From assembly GCA_009780695.1 (NCBI GenBank), contig WQZN01000024.1, positions 1 to 34,523 of the forward strand: DNA of 34,523 nucleotides, in the 5' to 3' direction. Position 1 is the stretch's first letter, and the number at the start of each line of letters is the position of its first letter. The position numbers were made by a program, and so were the translations under genes. The notes beneath the pieces are model-generated. The model saw nothing but the letters and a program-made list of their open reading frames with translations, made no database searches and was not told where the DNA came from. This DNA is from Microbacteriaceae bacterium (GTDB taxonomy: Bacteria > Actinomycetota > Actinomycetes > Actinomycetales > Microbacteriaceae). Positions 1 through 7,297 of this stretch are shown here, piece after piece.

Positions 1-31
1 GGCGCTTAGGAGCGGGACCCTTGCGAGGCAT
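1..31 (-). CDS. rpsG: 30S ribosomal protein S7, N-terminal fragment
   Basis: Only the first ten codons lie in the window. Read on the minus strand they give [10 protein letters not shown], the standard actinobacterial S7 start. The ATG (29-31) shares one base with the rpsL stop (TAATG), so the two genes are translationally coupled, as in the usual str operon rpsL-rpsG-fusA-tuf. The rest of the gene lies beyond the left edge. Confidence 0.93.
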   Translation of the reverse strand, partial: MPRKGPAPKR

Positions 32-405
32 TACTTCTTCTCCATCTTCGCGCCGTAGCGGCTGCGAGCCTGCTTGCGGTTCTTGACGGCCTGGGTGTCC
101 AGGGCGCCGCGGATGATCTTGTAACGGACACCCGGAAGGTCCTTCACACGACCGCCGCGAACGAGCACCATCGAGTGCTCCTGCAGGTTGTGGCCCTCGC
201 CCGGGATGTAGGCGGTGACCTCAGTGCCGTTGGAGAGCTTCACACGAGCGACCTTGCGAAGGGCCGAGTTCGGCTTCTTCGGGGTGGTCGTGTAGACGCG
301 GGTGCACACACCACGCTGCTGGGGGTTGGCCTTCAGAGCCGGCGCCTTGGTCTTGACGACCTTCGGAGTGCGACCCTTGCGGACCAACTGCTGAATAGTT
401 GGCAC
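31..405 (-). CDS. rpsL: 30S ribosomal protein S12
   Basis: A 124-residue protein, the normal actinobacterial length, located in the decoding centre of the small ribosomal subunit. An upstream in-frame ATG at 474 would add 23 residues. I reject it because the family starts [12 protein letters not shown], and this reads from a GTG at 403-405 with AAGGAG eight bases upstream. The conserved TPKKPNSA and [12 protein letters not shown] loops are intact. Lys43 and Lys88, the classical streptomycin-resistance positions, are both wild type, as is Asp89, the residue methylthiolated by RimO in other bacteria. It overlaps rpsG by one base. The leader is long (about 195 nt if the proposed promoter is right), which leaves room for regulation. 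Confidence 0.97.
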   Translation of the reverse strand: MPTIQQLVRKGRTPKVVKTKAPALKANPQQRGVCTRVYTTTPKKPNSALRKVARVKLSNGTEVTAYIPGEGHNLQEHSMVLVRGGRVKDLPGVRYKIIRGALDTQAVKNRKQARSRYGAKMEKK

Positions 406-532
406 GAATGCTCCTTGCTTGCTGCTGCACGGTGACAGCGGATTGATGGTTGTGTTTCTTCCATCGGGACCCACCGCCGCCCTCGAGCGAGGACGGAGTT
501 GCGTGGCGGGTATGCCGTGGGAGACCCTCGGT

Positions 533-553
533 GCTGAAGATCAGACCTTCAGC
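533..553 (-). other. Stem-loop in the rpsL leader
   Basis: A perfect 7-bp inverted repeat (GCTGAAG / CTTCAGC) with a 7-nt loop lies about 130 nt before the rpsL start. It would fold in the leader RNA if transcription starts near 600. No U-run follows, so it is not an obvious terminator. Its role is unknown. The rest of 406-664 shows no gene. Confidence 0.4.
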
Positions 554-606
554 GGATCTCTGAACTCGGACACGCCGAGCGTGCACGACAGAGCGCACAC
601 CGCTCA

Positions 607-636
607 ATGGTATCCGATGCGTGCAATCGGCGCGAA
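607..636 (-). promoter_or_regulatory. Candidate promoter of rpsL-rpsG
   Basis: On the minus strand a -10-like TACCAT (607-612) lies 18 bases from a weak -35-like TTCGCG (631-636). Both are in the gap between the preceding membrane-protein gene and rpsL. A highly expressed ribosomal operon would be expected to have a promoter here, because the upstream gene is of unrelated function. The -35 match is poor, so the call rests mainly on the -10 and its position. Confidence 0.4.
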
Positions 637-664
637 TTGTCCCGAGCCGGAAGTCGGCGGAGTC

Positions 665-1738
665 TCAGGCGGTCGGCGCGGCCACCGCGGCGCCGGTGAT
701 CGGCTGGAAACGGAGCTTCCCCGACGACTCCGGAATCGCGACGCCCAGGACGCGGAACGGCACCGAACCGGTGGACGCGGTGCCCGAGAGGCCGCCCTGC
801 GTCGCGTGCGCCGTGAAGGTCACGTGCCCCGGCTGCGTCGTCGCGACGGGCCAGCCGCCGAGCGCGGCATCCCAATCCCCCTCGGTCAGCACGGGCTGCG
901 ACTCGAGGGACCACCGGCCGTCGGAGTAGGCCACCGTGGGGTCGCCGATGGCTTTGAAGGGGCATCCGCTCGGCGCGAGCTGCGTCGAGGCCGCGCAGCC
1001 GTTCAGCCACGCCGCGGCGGCCGAGGCGATCGACGCGGACGCGCCGTCCGCGAGCTGCAGCCCGATCGCGGTCGGCGTGACCGCGGTGACACCGAAGCGC
1101 GCCGATGCGGTGACGTACCAGTCGGCGGCGAAGTAGTCGGCGGGGCCCGCGTCGTCGGACTCGTAGTCGCCCGGGAAGACCCTCTGGGTGACGAGGCCCT
1201 TCGTCGCGGTGAGCTCGACGCCGGCCACCTTGAGCGCGCGGTCGATGGGGGCGGCGAGCCGGAAGGAGATCTGCGGGAGCGTCTGCGGGGCGAGGCGCCA
1301 GGGGGCGAAGAGCGCGGCCCCGCGCTCGCGCTGCACGTCGAAAGCCGTCTGGTAGCTCTGATCGCCCTGCTGGACGCGGACGAGCACCGTGCCGGCGGCG
1401 CCCGAGACGGCCGTGTCGAGGACGGCGAAGGAGGTGACGCGGTTCGCGGACTGGCCGTATGCGGCATCCGTCAGCAGCTTGTCGCCCGCCGCGGGCGTGA
1501 TGCCGCCGAGCGTGAGCGCCTTCGTGATGTCGCCCGAGACGACCGCCTGCAGGTAGGCCCGCACGGGGAGCGCCGGGTCGGCGCCGCGCACCGCGGGCGG
1601 CACGACGAGGGCCGCCGAGACGAGGCTCGCGGCGACCGCGAGCACCGTGACGATCACGACGACCAGTTGGCCACGGGTGAGCAGCGGATGCCGCGGGCGC
1701 GGAGCCGGGAGAACGTCGGGGGTCGACACGGTCGTCAC
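665..1738 (-). CDS. Single-pass membrane-anchored protein, unknown function
   Basis: A 357-residue protein I do not recognise. It has a short cytoplasmic N-terminus, one membrane helix at about residues 23-45, and an extracytoplasmic remainder. The part following the helix (about 50-110, ADPALPVRAYLQAVVSGD) resembles the opening of NTF2-like or lipoprotein-type folds, but I would not name a family. Two cysteines 12 residues apart (NGC...SGC) late in the protein could form a disulfide outside the cell. I chose the GTG at 1736-1738, 14 bases after the upstream stop; a second in-frame GTG three codons later (1727-1729) is possible. The open frame continues into the neighbour, but that extension is a shadow of the upstream gene. 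It is the last gene before rpsL and lacks a clear terminator. Confidence 0.75.
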   Translation of the reverse strand: MTTVSTPDVLPAPRPRHPLLTRGQLVVVIVTVLAVAASLVSAALVVPPAVRGADPALPVRAYLQAVVSGDITKALTLGGITPAAGDKLLTDAAYGQSANRVTSFAVLDTAVSGAAGTVLVRVQQGDQSYQTAFDVQRERGAALFAPWRLAPQTLPQISFRLAAPIDRALKVAGVELTATKGLVTQRVFPGDYESDDAGPADYFAADWYVTASARFGVTAVTPTAIGLQLADGASASIASAAAAWLNGCAASTQLAPSGCPFKAIGDPTVAYSDGRWSLESQPVLTEGDWDAALGGWPVATTQPGHVTFTAHATQGGLSGTASTGSVPFRVLGVAIPESSGKLRFQPITGAAVAAPTA

Positions 1739-1752
1739 ACTAGCGGGCCGGG

Positions 1753-2241
1753 CTAGTCGTCGTCGTCCTTCTCCCACGGCCAGAGCGGCCGGCCGTGATC
1801 GGCGACCCGCGACGCCAGCACGAGCATGTAGAGGAGGGCGATGACGAAGGCGATGGCGCCGACCGCAGGGGCGTAGGGGCCGATCAGCAGGCCGCCGAAG
1901 AACGTGAGCGCACCGACCGGATCCGCCCCCATGAGGTACGCGATCGCTCCGACGAGGGCGTAGGCGAAGTACGCGCCGACCCCGATCGCGAGGGCGGTGA
2001 GCGGGGCCACGCGCTGGCGGGGCTCCGGGATGCGCAGGGCGCGCAGCAGCAGACATCCCAGCACCAGCAATGTCGCCGCGGTCACGGCGACCGGCCCGAC
2101 CAGCTCGCCGGCATGGGGATCGCCGATGACCTGCTCACCCGTGAGCAGCGAGACGACGCCGAACACCGCGATGACGAGCGCCACGAACAGCGCGGTCGCG
2201 AAGGCGGCGACCGCGGCCGCGTACCTGCGGAACCTCGGCAC
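1753..2241 (-). CDS. Four-helix membrane protein, unknown function
   Basis: A 162-residue protein with about four hydrophobic segments (roughly residues 10-33, 46-68, 80-105 and 112-145). The charged C-terminal tail ends in WPWEKDDDD. It starts with GTG at 2239-2241, four bases after the stop of the upstream membrane-protein gene, so the two are probably co-transcribed. There is no catalytic motif and I do not recognise the family. The very acidic end after the last helix is the one distinctive mark. No Shine-Dalgarno sequence is obvious, which fits translational coupling. Confidence 0.75.
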   Translation of the reverse strand: MPRFRRYAAAVAAFATALFVALVIAVFGVVSLLTGEQVIGDPHAGELVGPVAVTAATLLVLGCLLLRALRIPEPRQRVAPLTALAIGVGAYFAYALVGAIAYLMGADPVGALTFFGGLLIGPYAPAVGAIAFVIALLYMLVLASRVADHGRPLWPWEKDDDD

Positions 2242-2245
2242 CCCG

Positions 2246-3271
2246 CTAGCGGGCGGTGGAGTACTCGGCGTCGTACGCCGCCTTCGCCTCGAGGTAGCGG
2301 CGCTTGGTGTTCTGGCCGTGGAAGGCGATCCACGCGCCGAACCAGAGCACGACCTCGCGCGCGATCGCCGCGCCCGCGAGCGCCACCCACAGCAGCGTGA
2401 TGTTCGAGTTGAAGAAGTCGTCGGTGAAGGTGCGCAGCTCGGCGCCCGTCAGGTTCCAGAACTTGGCGGTGAGCAGGGCGGCCGCGAAGTAGCCGGCGAA
2501 GACGAGGACGCCGACCGCCAGGCTGCCGATGATGTAGCCCCACCAGCGGCCACGGTTCACGACCGCGATCAGCCCGATGAAGGCCGCGAGGAAGACAGCG
2601 ACCGGGAGCCAGAACGACCACTCCATGACGTAGCTCTGGATGCGGGTCTGCGCGCTCGCGAAGCCGTAGCGCAGCGTGAAGATGCCGAGCGTCGCGCCCG
2701 CGTTCGCGGCGGCGTAGACGATCGTGGCGAGGATCGCGATGAGGATGCCCACGCCGCGGTTGCCGCGCTTCTTCGGCGGCATCGGCGCGTTGAGGTAGGT
2801 CGGGCTCGACGGCGTCGAGGGCAACGGGGTCGGGACGACCGGGGCGGGGGCCGGCGCCTCGGCGACGGGCTCGTCGGTGGCGGGCTCGGCTGCGGGCGAG
2901 GCTTCCGCCGGGACGGGCTCGGCCGCGGGGACGGTCGGCTCGGGAGCGACGTGGTCGGACGCGGAGACGGGCGAGTACTCGGCCGGGATCGCGGGCGCGG
3001 CCGCGGTGTCGGTGTGGTCGGCGCCGGCCTGGTCGGCGCCGGCGCTCGGGCCGGCGCCGTAGGCGGAGACGGCCGCCCGCCGCAGTTCCTCGAGCCGTTC
3101 CGCACCGGCGTCGGGCTGGCGGGAAGCCGACTGGTCGCCCGTGGCGGGGATCTCGCCCGTGGCGTGCTCGCGCGCGGTCTCGTCCGCGAGGGGCGTCTCG
3201 CCCGTGCTCGGGTTCTGCTCGACCTGAGGGGTGTCCTCGTCAGGGCGCGGAGTCGGCGTCGTGTCGCTCAT
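2246..3271 (-). CDS. Membrane protein with long Pro/Ala-rich N-terminus
   Basis: A 341-residue protein. Residues 1-165 are low-complexity and acidic, rich in Pro, Ala, Thr and Glu. A basic patch (PPKKRGNRG, about 165-173) follows, then four membrane helices at roughly 173-200, 218-238, 244-268 and 292-318. The C-terminal tail (QNTKRRYLEAKAAYDAEY) is charged. The layout suggests a polytopic protein with a disordered cytoplasmic arm. I do not recognise a family, and no enzyme motif is visible. It heads a three-gene run with the next two membrane-protein genes (4-14 base gaps). The start ATG lies six bases after a -10-like TACTGT, suggesting a leaderless message. Confidence 0.78.
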   Translation of the reverse strand: MSDTTPTPRPDEDTPQVEQNPSTGETPLADETAREHATGEIPATGDQSASRQPDAGAERLEELRRAAVSAYGAGPSAGADQAGADHTDTAAAPAIPAEYSPVSASDHVAPEPTVPAAEPVPAEASPAAEPATDEPVAEAPAPAPVVPTPLPSTPSSPTYLNAPMPPKKRGNRGVGILIAILATIVYAAANAGATLGIFTLRYGFASAQTRIQSYVMEWSFWLPVAVFLAAFIGLIAVVNRGRWWGYIIGSLAVGVLVFAGYFAAALLTAKFWNLTGAELRTFTDDFFNSNITLLWVALAGAAIAREVVLWFGAWIAFHGQNTKRRYLEAKAAYDAEYSTAR

Positions 3272-3277
3272 GGGGTC

Positions 3278-3283
3278 ACAGTA
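3278..3283 (-). promoter_or_regulatory. Candidate -10 for a leaderless transcript
   Basis: TACTGT on the minus strand sits six bases before the ATG of the 341-residue membrane-protein gene. The predicted start site would coincide with the A of the ATG. No Shine-Dalgarno sequence precedes the ATG, which agrees with a leaderless message, common in Actinobacteria. No good -35 is seen. Confidence 0.35.
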
Positions 3284-3346
3284 GCGCGCAGGATTCCCGA
3301 TGCTAGGGATTGACTGTGCGAACAGGGGTTCTTCGGAGGCGCCTCG

Positions 3347-3416
3347 GTCTCCATTCGCCGCAAGCGGCTCAGTCGACCAGCGGACGGCCAGCGCGGGCGG
3401 CTCAGTCGACCAGCGG
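3347..3416. repeat. REP-like element, copy A (two units)
   Basis: GCTCAGTCGACCAGCGG occurs at 3367-3383 and again at 3400-3416, 33 bases apart. It is preceded by GTCTCCATTCGC (3347-3358). The same arrangement recurs at 16615-16673. A small stem (GCCGC-AA-GCGGC, 3357-3368) lies between the conserved blocks. The second unit overlaps the 3' end of the MaoC-like gene, where it encodes the last codons PLVD and the TGA stop. I recall similar short dispersed repeats from Microbacteriaceae genomes but cannot search here. Confidence 0.75.
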
Positions 3417-3863
3417 GGCGAGCGGGGCGGCGAGGACGAGCAGGTCCATGCGGCCCTGCTGCACGACCTCGCCGGTCTGCTTGGTGAGGGTGAGGCGGCG
3501 CTCGAGCACGCCGTACTCCCCCGAGCTGGTCGGGCGCGCCGAGAGGATCTCGACCGTGCACGTCAGGGTGTCGCCGATGAAGACCGGCGCCGTGAACTTC
3601 CACTCGTCGATGCCCAGCAGCGCGACCGCGCTGCCCTCGAAGACGCCCGTGCGCGCGATCAGGCCGAGGCAGAGGGAGGCCCCGAACATGCCGTGCACGA
3701 TGCGCTGGCCGTATCGCGTGCTCTTCGCGAACTCGACGTTGGTGTGGACCTCGTTGTTGTCGTTCGTCAGGTTGGCGAACTGGTAGACCTCGGACTCGGT
3801 GACCGTGTGGCCCGGGGTCGTGAAGGTCTGGCCCGGGTGGAAGTCAGCGAGGTAGAGAGGCAT
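3402..3863 (-). CDS. MaoC-like (R)-specific enoyl-CoA hydratase family protein
   Basis: A 153-residue single hot-dog domain of the MaoC dehydratase family, which hydrates or dehydrates acyl-CoA thioesters in the cytoplasm. The hydratase motif D-x-N-x-x-H appears as D35-N-N-E-V-H40, followed by the expected GQRIVHGMFGASL segment (about 52-64). A second conserved stretch (F-x-APVFIGDTL) lies near residue 95. The gene begins nine bases after the pilO stop and so sits at the end of the pilus operon, where an acyl-CoA enzyme has no obvious role. The last residues and stop codon come from the dispersed repeat (copy A), so the original C-terminus may have been altered. The physiological substrate cannot be inferred. 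Confidence 0.85.
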   Translation of the reverse strand: MPLYLADFHPGQTFTTPGHTVTESEVYQFANLTNDNNEVHTNVEFAKSTRYGQRIVHGMFGASLCLGLIARTGVFEGSAVALLGIDEWKFTAPVFIGDTLTCTVEILSARPTSSGEYGVLERRLTLTKQTGEVVQQGRMDLLVLAAPLAPLVD

Positions 3864-3872
3864 GCCTCAACG

Positions 3873-4607
3873 CTAGTTGCCGACCAGGACGTAGATGTAC
3901 CCCGAGATCGTCGCCGTGTTCGCGCCGGCGCTCGTGGCCGCGGACCCCGTCGAGGACACCCCGGCCTTCGCGTCGATCTTGTCGATCAGGTACAGGCGCG
4001 GGCCGGCGTTCTGCAGGCTCTTCGTGAACTGCATGAGCTGGTCGTACGAACCCGTCGCCGAGATCGCGACCGGCACGAGCACGAAGTTCGCGGCCGTGAT
4101 CGACGGGTCGGCGCCGACGGCGGGCGCGACGGCCGGGACGTTGGCGGCGACGGGCGCCGTCTGAGCCGTGCTCGCTGCTGCACCGGCGGCCGGGGTCGCC
4201 GTGGGCACGGGCGTCGCTGCCGGGGCGGCCGGGGTCGCCGCCGTGTGCGCGACCGCCGTCGGGGCATACGCCGTCGTCGCCCCCACGTTGATCGAGGTAA
4301 CCGTGACCTGGGCGGCGGATGCCTGAGCCGTCAGCTGCCGGATGAAGTCGGTCGCCTCGACCGAGCCCGGGACCGACTTCCGCAGGGCGGCGAGCTGGGC
4401 CGTGAGCTGGCCGATCGAGGAGTAGTCCTTCTCGAGCCGGCCGAGCTGGAGCTCGGTCTGCTGGAGCTGCGCCTCGGCCTGGACCTTCTGGTCCGCGGCG
4501 TCCTGCGCCTGCGCGAGCTGCGGCTTCACGCCGAAGAGGAAGGCGACCGCCGCGAGCGCGATCGCGACGACGGCGCCGCCGAGCATCCACAGTCTGTGTG
4601 CGTTCAT
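3873..4607 (-). CDS. pilO: Type IV pilus inner-membrane protein PilO-like
   Basis: A 244-residue protein with the PilO layout. One membrane helix (about 10-27) is followed by a coiled-coil (about 30-80, rich in Gln, Glu, Leu), then a globular region that ends in a typical strand (ATISGYIYVLVGN). PilO pairs with PilN to link the PilM ring to the pilus machinery. Between the coiled coil and the terminal domain is a low-complexity Ala/Pro/Thr/Val insert (about 115-165) that splits the domain. The segment YDQLMQFTKSLQNAGPRLYL matches the family's core. It starts 12 bases after pilN, with AGGAG at a suitable distance. The call is supported as much by its place after pilM-pilN as by sequence. Confidence 0.85.
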   Translation of the reverse strand: MNAHRLWMLGGAVVAIALAAVAFLFGVKPQLAQAQDAADQKVQAEAQLQQTELQLGRLEKDYSSIGQLTAQLAALRKSVPGSVEATDFIRQLTAQASAAQVTVTSINVGATTAYAPTAVAHTAATPAAPAATPVPTATPAAGAAASTAQTAPVAANVPAVAPAVGADPSITAANFVLVPVAISATGSYDQLMQFTKSLQNAGPRLYLIDKIDAKAGVSSTGSAATSAGANTATISGYIYVLVGN

Positions 4608-4619
4608 GTCCGTCGACTC

Positions 4620-5405
4620 CTACTGTGCGAAGCGGCCGGAGAACGCGGCCTGCGAGAGCGAGATGGTGATCGGCGCCGACCAGGCGGCTGCCGTCGAGGC
4701 GGTCGCGGCACCCTGGCTCGTGCCCTGCGTGACCGCGCCGACGCCGACGCCGTCGACCCCGGCGATCTTCTGGAAGGCATCCGCCGCCGCCGCGACCGAC
4801 TGGGCGTCGGGGGCGCTCACCGTGACCATGACGATCGCGCCGCGGCCGACCGCGAGCGGCGTCGAGTCCTGCGTGACCGCGCCCATCGGGTTGCCGGTCT
4901 GGCCCGAGATGTCGGTGATGGTGACGCCCGCCGGCAGCGCGGCGTTGATCTTGCCGAACATCGCGTTCCAGTCGACCTCGGTCGCGGCGCCGACCCGCTG
5001 CGCCGCCTGGGCGAGCTTGACCTTGTTCTGCGCGGTGCGGGCGGGGGCGTACTTCGCCTCCTGGGCGAGCACGGACGCGTTCCGGTCTTGCACGGACTGC
5101 AGCTGGTTCTGCGCGGACAGGCGCAGGGCATACGCCCCGCCGACCGCCGCGGCGCCGAGCAGCAGCACGGCGACCACGACCACCGACATGAGCACGCGGG
5201 TGGTCTTGACCTTGCCCTGCGCGATGACCTCGGGCGGCAGCAGGTGGGCGATCGGGTAGGCGCCGATGGCGAGCTCGTCGGGGCGCACCGACCGCTCGGC
5301 CGGGCGCCGGGCGCCGCGCTTCGCGGGGGCGTCGACCTGCGGCGACTCGACGGGCTCGGTCGGCGGCTCGAAGAGGTCGTTGAACGACGTCGTTTCGGCG
5401 GTCAT
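4620..5405 (-). CDS. pilN: Type IV pilus assembly protein PilN-like
   Basis: A 261-residue protein. PilN proteins carry a short N-terminal INLLP-type motif that docks into PilM. Here the equivalent is HLLPPEV (about 54-60), preceded by an unusual 50-residue acidic/basic extension (TSFNDLFEPPTEP...). One membrane helix follows at about 70-95, then a coiled-coil segment and a periplasm-side-type alpha/beta domain (WNAMFGKINAALPAGVTITD, about 145-165). The ATG overlaps the pilM stop (ATGA), so PilM and PilN production is coupled. Identification rests on the docking motif, topology and position. Confidence 0.87.
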   Translation of the reverse strand: MTAETTSFNDLFEPPTEPVESPQVDAPAKRGARRPAERSVRPDELAIGAYPIAHLLPPEVIAQGKVKTTRVLMSVVVVAVLLLGAAAVGGAYALRLSAQNQLQSVQDRNASVLAQEAKYAPARTAQNKVKLAQAAQRVGAATEVDWNAMFGKINAALPAGVTITDISGQTGNPMGAVTQDSTPLAVGRGAIVMVTVSAPDAQSVAAAADAFQKIAGVDGVGVGAVTQGTSQGAATASTAAAWSAPITISLSQAAFSGRFAQ

Positions 5406-6451
5406 GCTGCACTCCCGAGGGCGAGGCCGACCGCGACCGCGACGGTCGAGCGGGCGGCGAGGATCTGCTGCTGGTCGACGCCGCGACCGAGCGCGACGTT
5501 CGCGAGGGGGTCGCCGAACCCGACGGGCAGGCGCGTGACATCCGCCAGCGCATTCTGGAAGCCGGGAAGAGCGGCACCGCCGCCCGTGATCAGGATCGAC
5601 TGCACGGGCATCTCGGGGTGGACGTTCGTGAAGTAGTTGACGGTGTTGCGCAGGCTGCCGAGGATCTCGTTGGTCGCTTCGTAGATGACCTGCACGGCCT
5701 TGTGCTCTTCCATGTCGGCGACCTGCTTGGCGAGGCCGAGCCGGTGCTTCACGCGCTCAGCCGCGTCGAGCGGGATCTCGAGGCGCTGCGCGAGAGCCTC
5801 GGTGAGGTCGGCGCTGCCCGAGGGGATGATGCGGACGAACTGCGGCACTCCCCCGGTGGCGATGACCACCGTCGTCGAGCTCGCGCCGAGGTCGACGAGG
5901 GCGAGCGTGCCCGTGCGGGCCTCGTGCCCGATGAGCGCGCGCACGAGCGCGAACGGGATGAGGTCGACGTTCTGCGGCTCGAGGCCCGCACCCTGCACGG
6001 CCTTGACGTTCTCGAGCACCGCGTCCTTCACGGCGGCGAGCAGGAGGCCGTTGACCATCGGCCCCTGCTCGGAGTGCGACTCGCTCACCGGGTAGAAGTC
6101 GAGCAGGGCGTCGGAGACGGGGACGGGCAGCATGTCCTGCACCTGGTAGGGCAACGTCTCGCGGATGCGCGCCAGGGGTGCCCGCGGCACGGAGAAGTCG
6201 CGCGCGATGACCTTCTGGTTGCCGACCCCGATGATCGCCTTCTTGCTCTTGAAGCCGCCGCGGGCCCAGAGCTGCTTGATCGCCGTCGCGACGGTGAGCG
6301 GCTGCTGCACCTCGCCGCGGATGACCGCACCGGCCGGCAGGTCGATCTCGAGGTAGCGGTGCAGCGTGGCCCGACCGTGGCCGGACGGCATGATCTCGGC
6401 GGCGCGCACCGTGTCGGTGCCGATGTCGATTCCGACGATGGGGGTGGGCAT
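5402..6451 (-). CDS. pilM: Type IV pilus actin-like ATPase PilM
   Basis: A 349-residue cytoplasmic protein of the PilM/FtsA actin-like fold. The N-terminal phosphate loop is VGIDIGTDTVRAAEI (residues 5-19), the second is LALVDLGASSTTVVIATGG, and the adenosine motif is SILITGGGAALPGF near the C-terminus. PilM forms the cytoplasmic ring of the alignment complex and binds PilN's N-terminus. The start is well supported: AAGGAG lies seven bases before the ATG. It follows pilD by 22 bases and overlaps pilN by four bases. Length and motifs are normal. Confidence 0.94.
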   Translation of the reverse strand: MPTPIVGIDIGTDTVRAAEIMPSGHGRATLHRYLEIDLPAGAVIRGEVQQPLTVATAIKQLWARGGFKSKKAIIGVGNQKVIARDFSVPRAPLARIRETLPYQVQDMLPVPVSDALLDFYPVSESHSEQGPMVNGLLLAAVKDAVLENVKAVQGAGLEPQNVDLIPFALVRALIGHEARTGTLALVDLGASSTTVVIATGGVPQFVRIIPSGSADLTEALAQRLEIPLDAAERVKHRLGLAKQVADMEEHKAVQVIYEATNEILGSLRNTVNYFTNVHPEMPVQSILITGGGAALPGFQNALADVTRLPVGFGDPLANVALGRGVDQQQILAARSTVAVAVGLALGSAA

Positions 6452-6472
6452 TGGTCTTCTCCTTGGTGGGGG

Positions 6473-7294
6473 CTAGGCGGTCAGACCGAAGAGGGACAGA
6501 TAGGCGGCGGCGAGCGGGGCGCCGACGATCGCGCCGAGCCAGGCGCCCGCGAGCATCCACGGGCCGAAGGGGATGCCCGACTTCCGGCCGGCACGGCGCG
6601 CGACGAGCAGCACGACGGCGAAGACGCCGCCGAGCAGGAACGCGGCGAACGCGCCGACGACGAGCTGTGCGAGGCCGAGGTGGGCGAGGTAGAGGCCGAG
6701 GACGCCGGCGAGCTTGACGTCGCCGAAGCCCATGCCGCGCGGCGAGACGAAGGCGACCGCGAAGTAGACGAGGAAGAGGGCGGCGGCACCCGCGAGCATC
6801 GTCACGAGCTGCGCCCAGTCGTGGGAGACGGCGGAGGCCGCGCCGAGCAGCACCCCGCCGACCACATAGCTCGGCAGCACGATGCGATTCGGGAGCGTGC
6901 GGGTGTCGAGGTCGATCAGGGTCAGCGCGACCGAGATGGCGGCGAGATAGAGGAAGGCGAGGAGCTCGAGGATCGAGGATGCCAGCGCCGCGGCATCCCC
7001 CGCATGCCACCGCGTCAGCGCGAACCACACGGCCACGCCCGCAAAGGCGAGGCCGGTGCCGAGCTCGACGAGCGGGTAGCGGGCGGAGATCGGTTCGGCG
7101 CAGGTGCGGCACTTGCCTCGCAGCATGAGCCACGACAGTAGCGGGATGTTGTCGTAGCCCCTGATCGGTTCTCCACAGCGCGGGCAGGCGCTCGGCGGGT
7201 GCACGACCGACAGCTTGCGCGGCACGCGGTAGACGACGACGTTGAGGAACGAGCCGATGAGGCTGCCGAAGATTCCGAGGGCGAGGGCGGGCAC
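6473..7294 (-). CDS. pilD: Prepilin peptidase and N-methyltransferase (A24 family)
   Basis: A 273-residue polytopic membrane protease that cleaves type IV prepilin leaders and methylates the new N-terminus. The cytoplasmic zinc-binding loop has both cysteine pairs (C37-P-R-C40 and C62-R-T-C65), so the methyltransferase form is expected. Catalytic aspartates are visible in LIDLDTRTLPN (D128) and GMGFGDVK (D192). About eight hydrophobic segments follow. The start is GTG (7292-7294), three bases after the stop of the long minor-pilin gene. It should process the four pilins encoded just upstream. All hallmark residues are present. Confidence 0.95.
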   Translation of the reverse strand: MPALALGIFGSLIGSFLNVVVYRVPRKLSVVHPPSACPRCGEPIRGYDNIPLLSWLMLRGKCRTCAEPISARYPLVELGTGLAFAGVAVWFALTRWHAGDAAALASSILELLAFLYLAAISVALTLIDLDTRTLPNRIVLPSYVVGGVLLGAASAVSHDWAQLVTMLAGAAALFLVYFAVAFVSPRGMGFGDVKLAGVLGLYLAHLGLAQLVVGAFAAFLLGGVFAVVLLVARRAGRKSGIPFGPWMLAGAWLGAIVGAPLAAAYLSLFGLTA

Positions 7295-7297
7295 GGG

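Noticed and set aside
665..2056. Longer start for the 357-residue membrane protein
   Set aside because: The added residues are an out-of-frame reading of the upstream four-helix protein and place no sensible signal before the membrane helix.
3300..5636. A 778-codon plus-strand open frame
   Set aside because: It lies antisense to MaoC, pilO, pilN and pilM, all of which have recognisable families; its own translation is low-complexity Arg/Asp/Val-rich.
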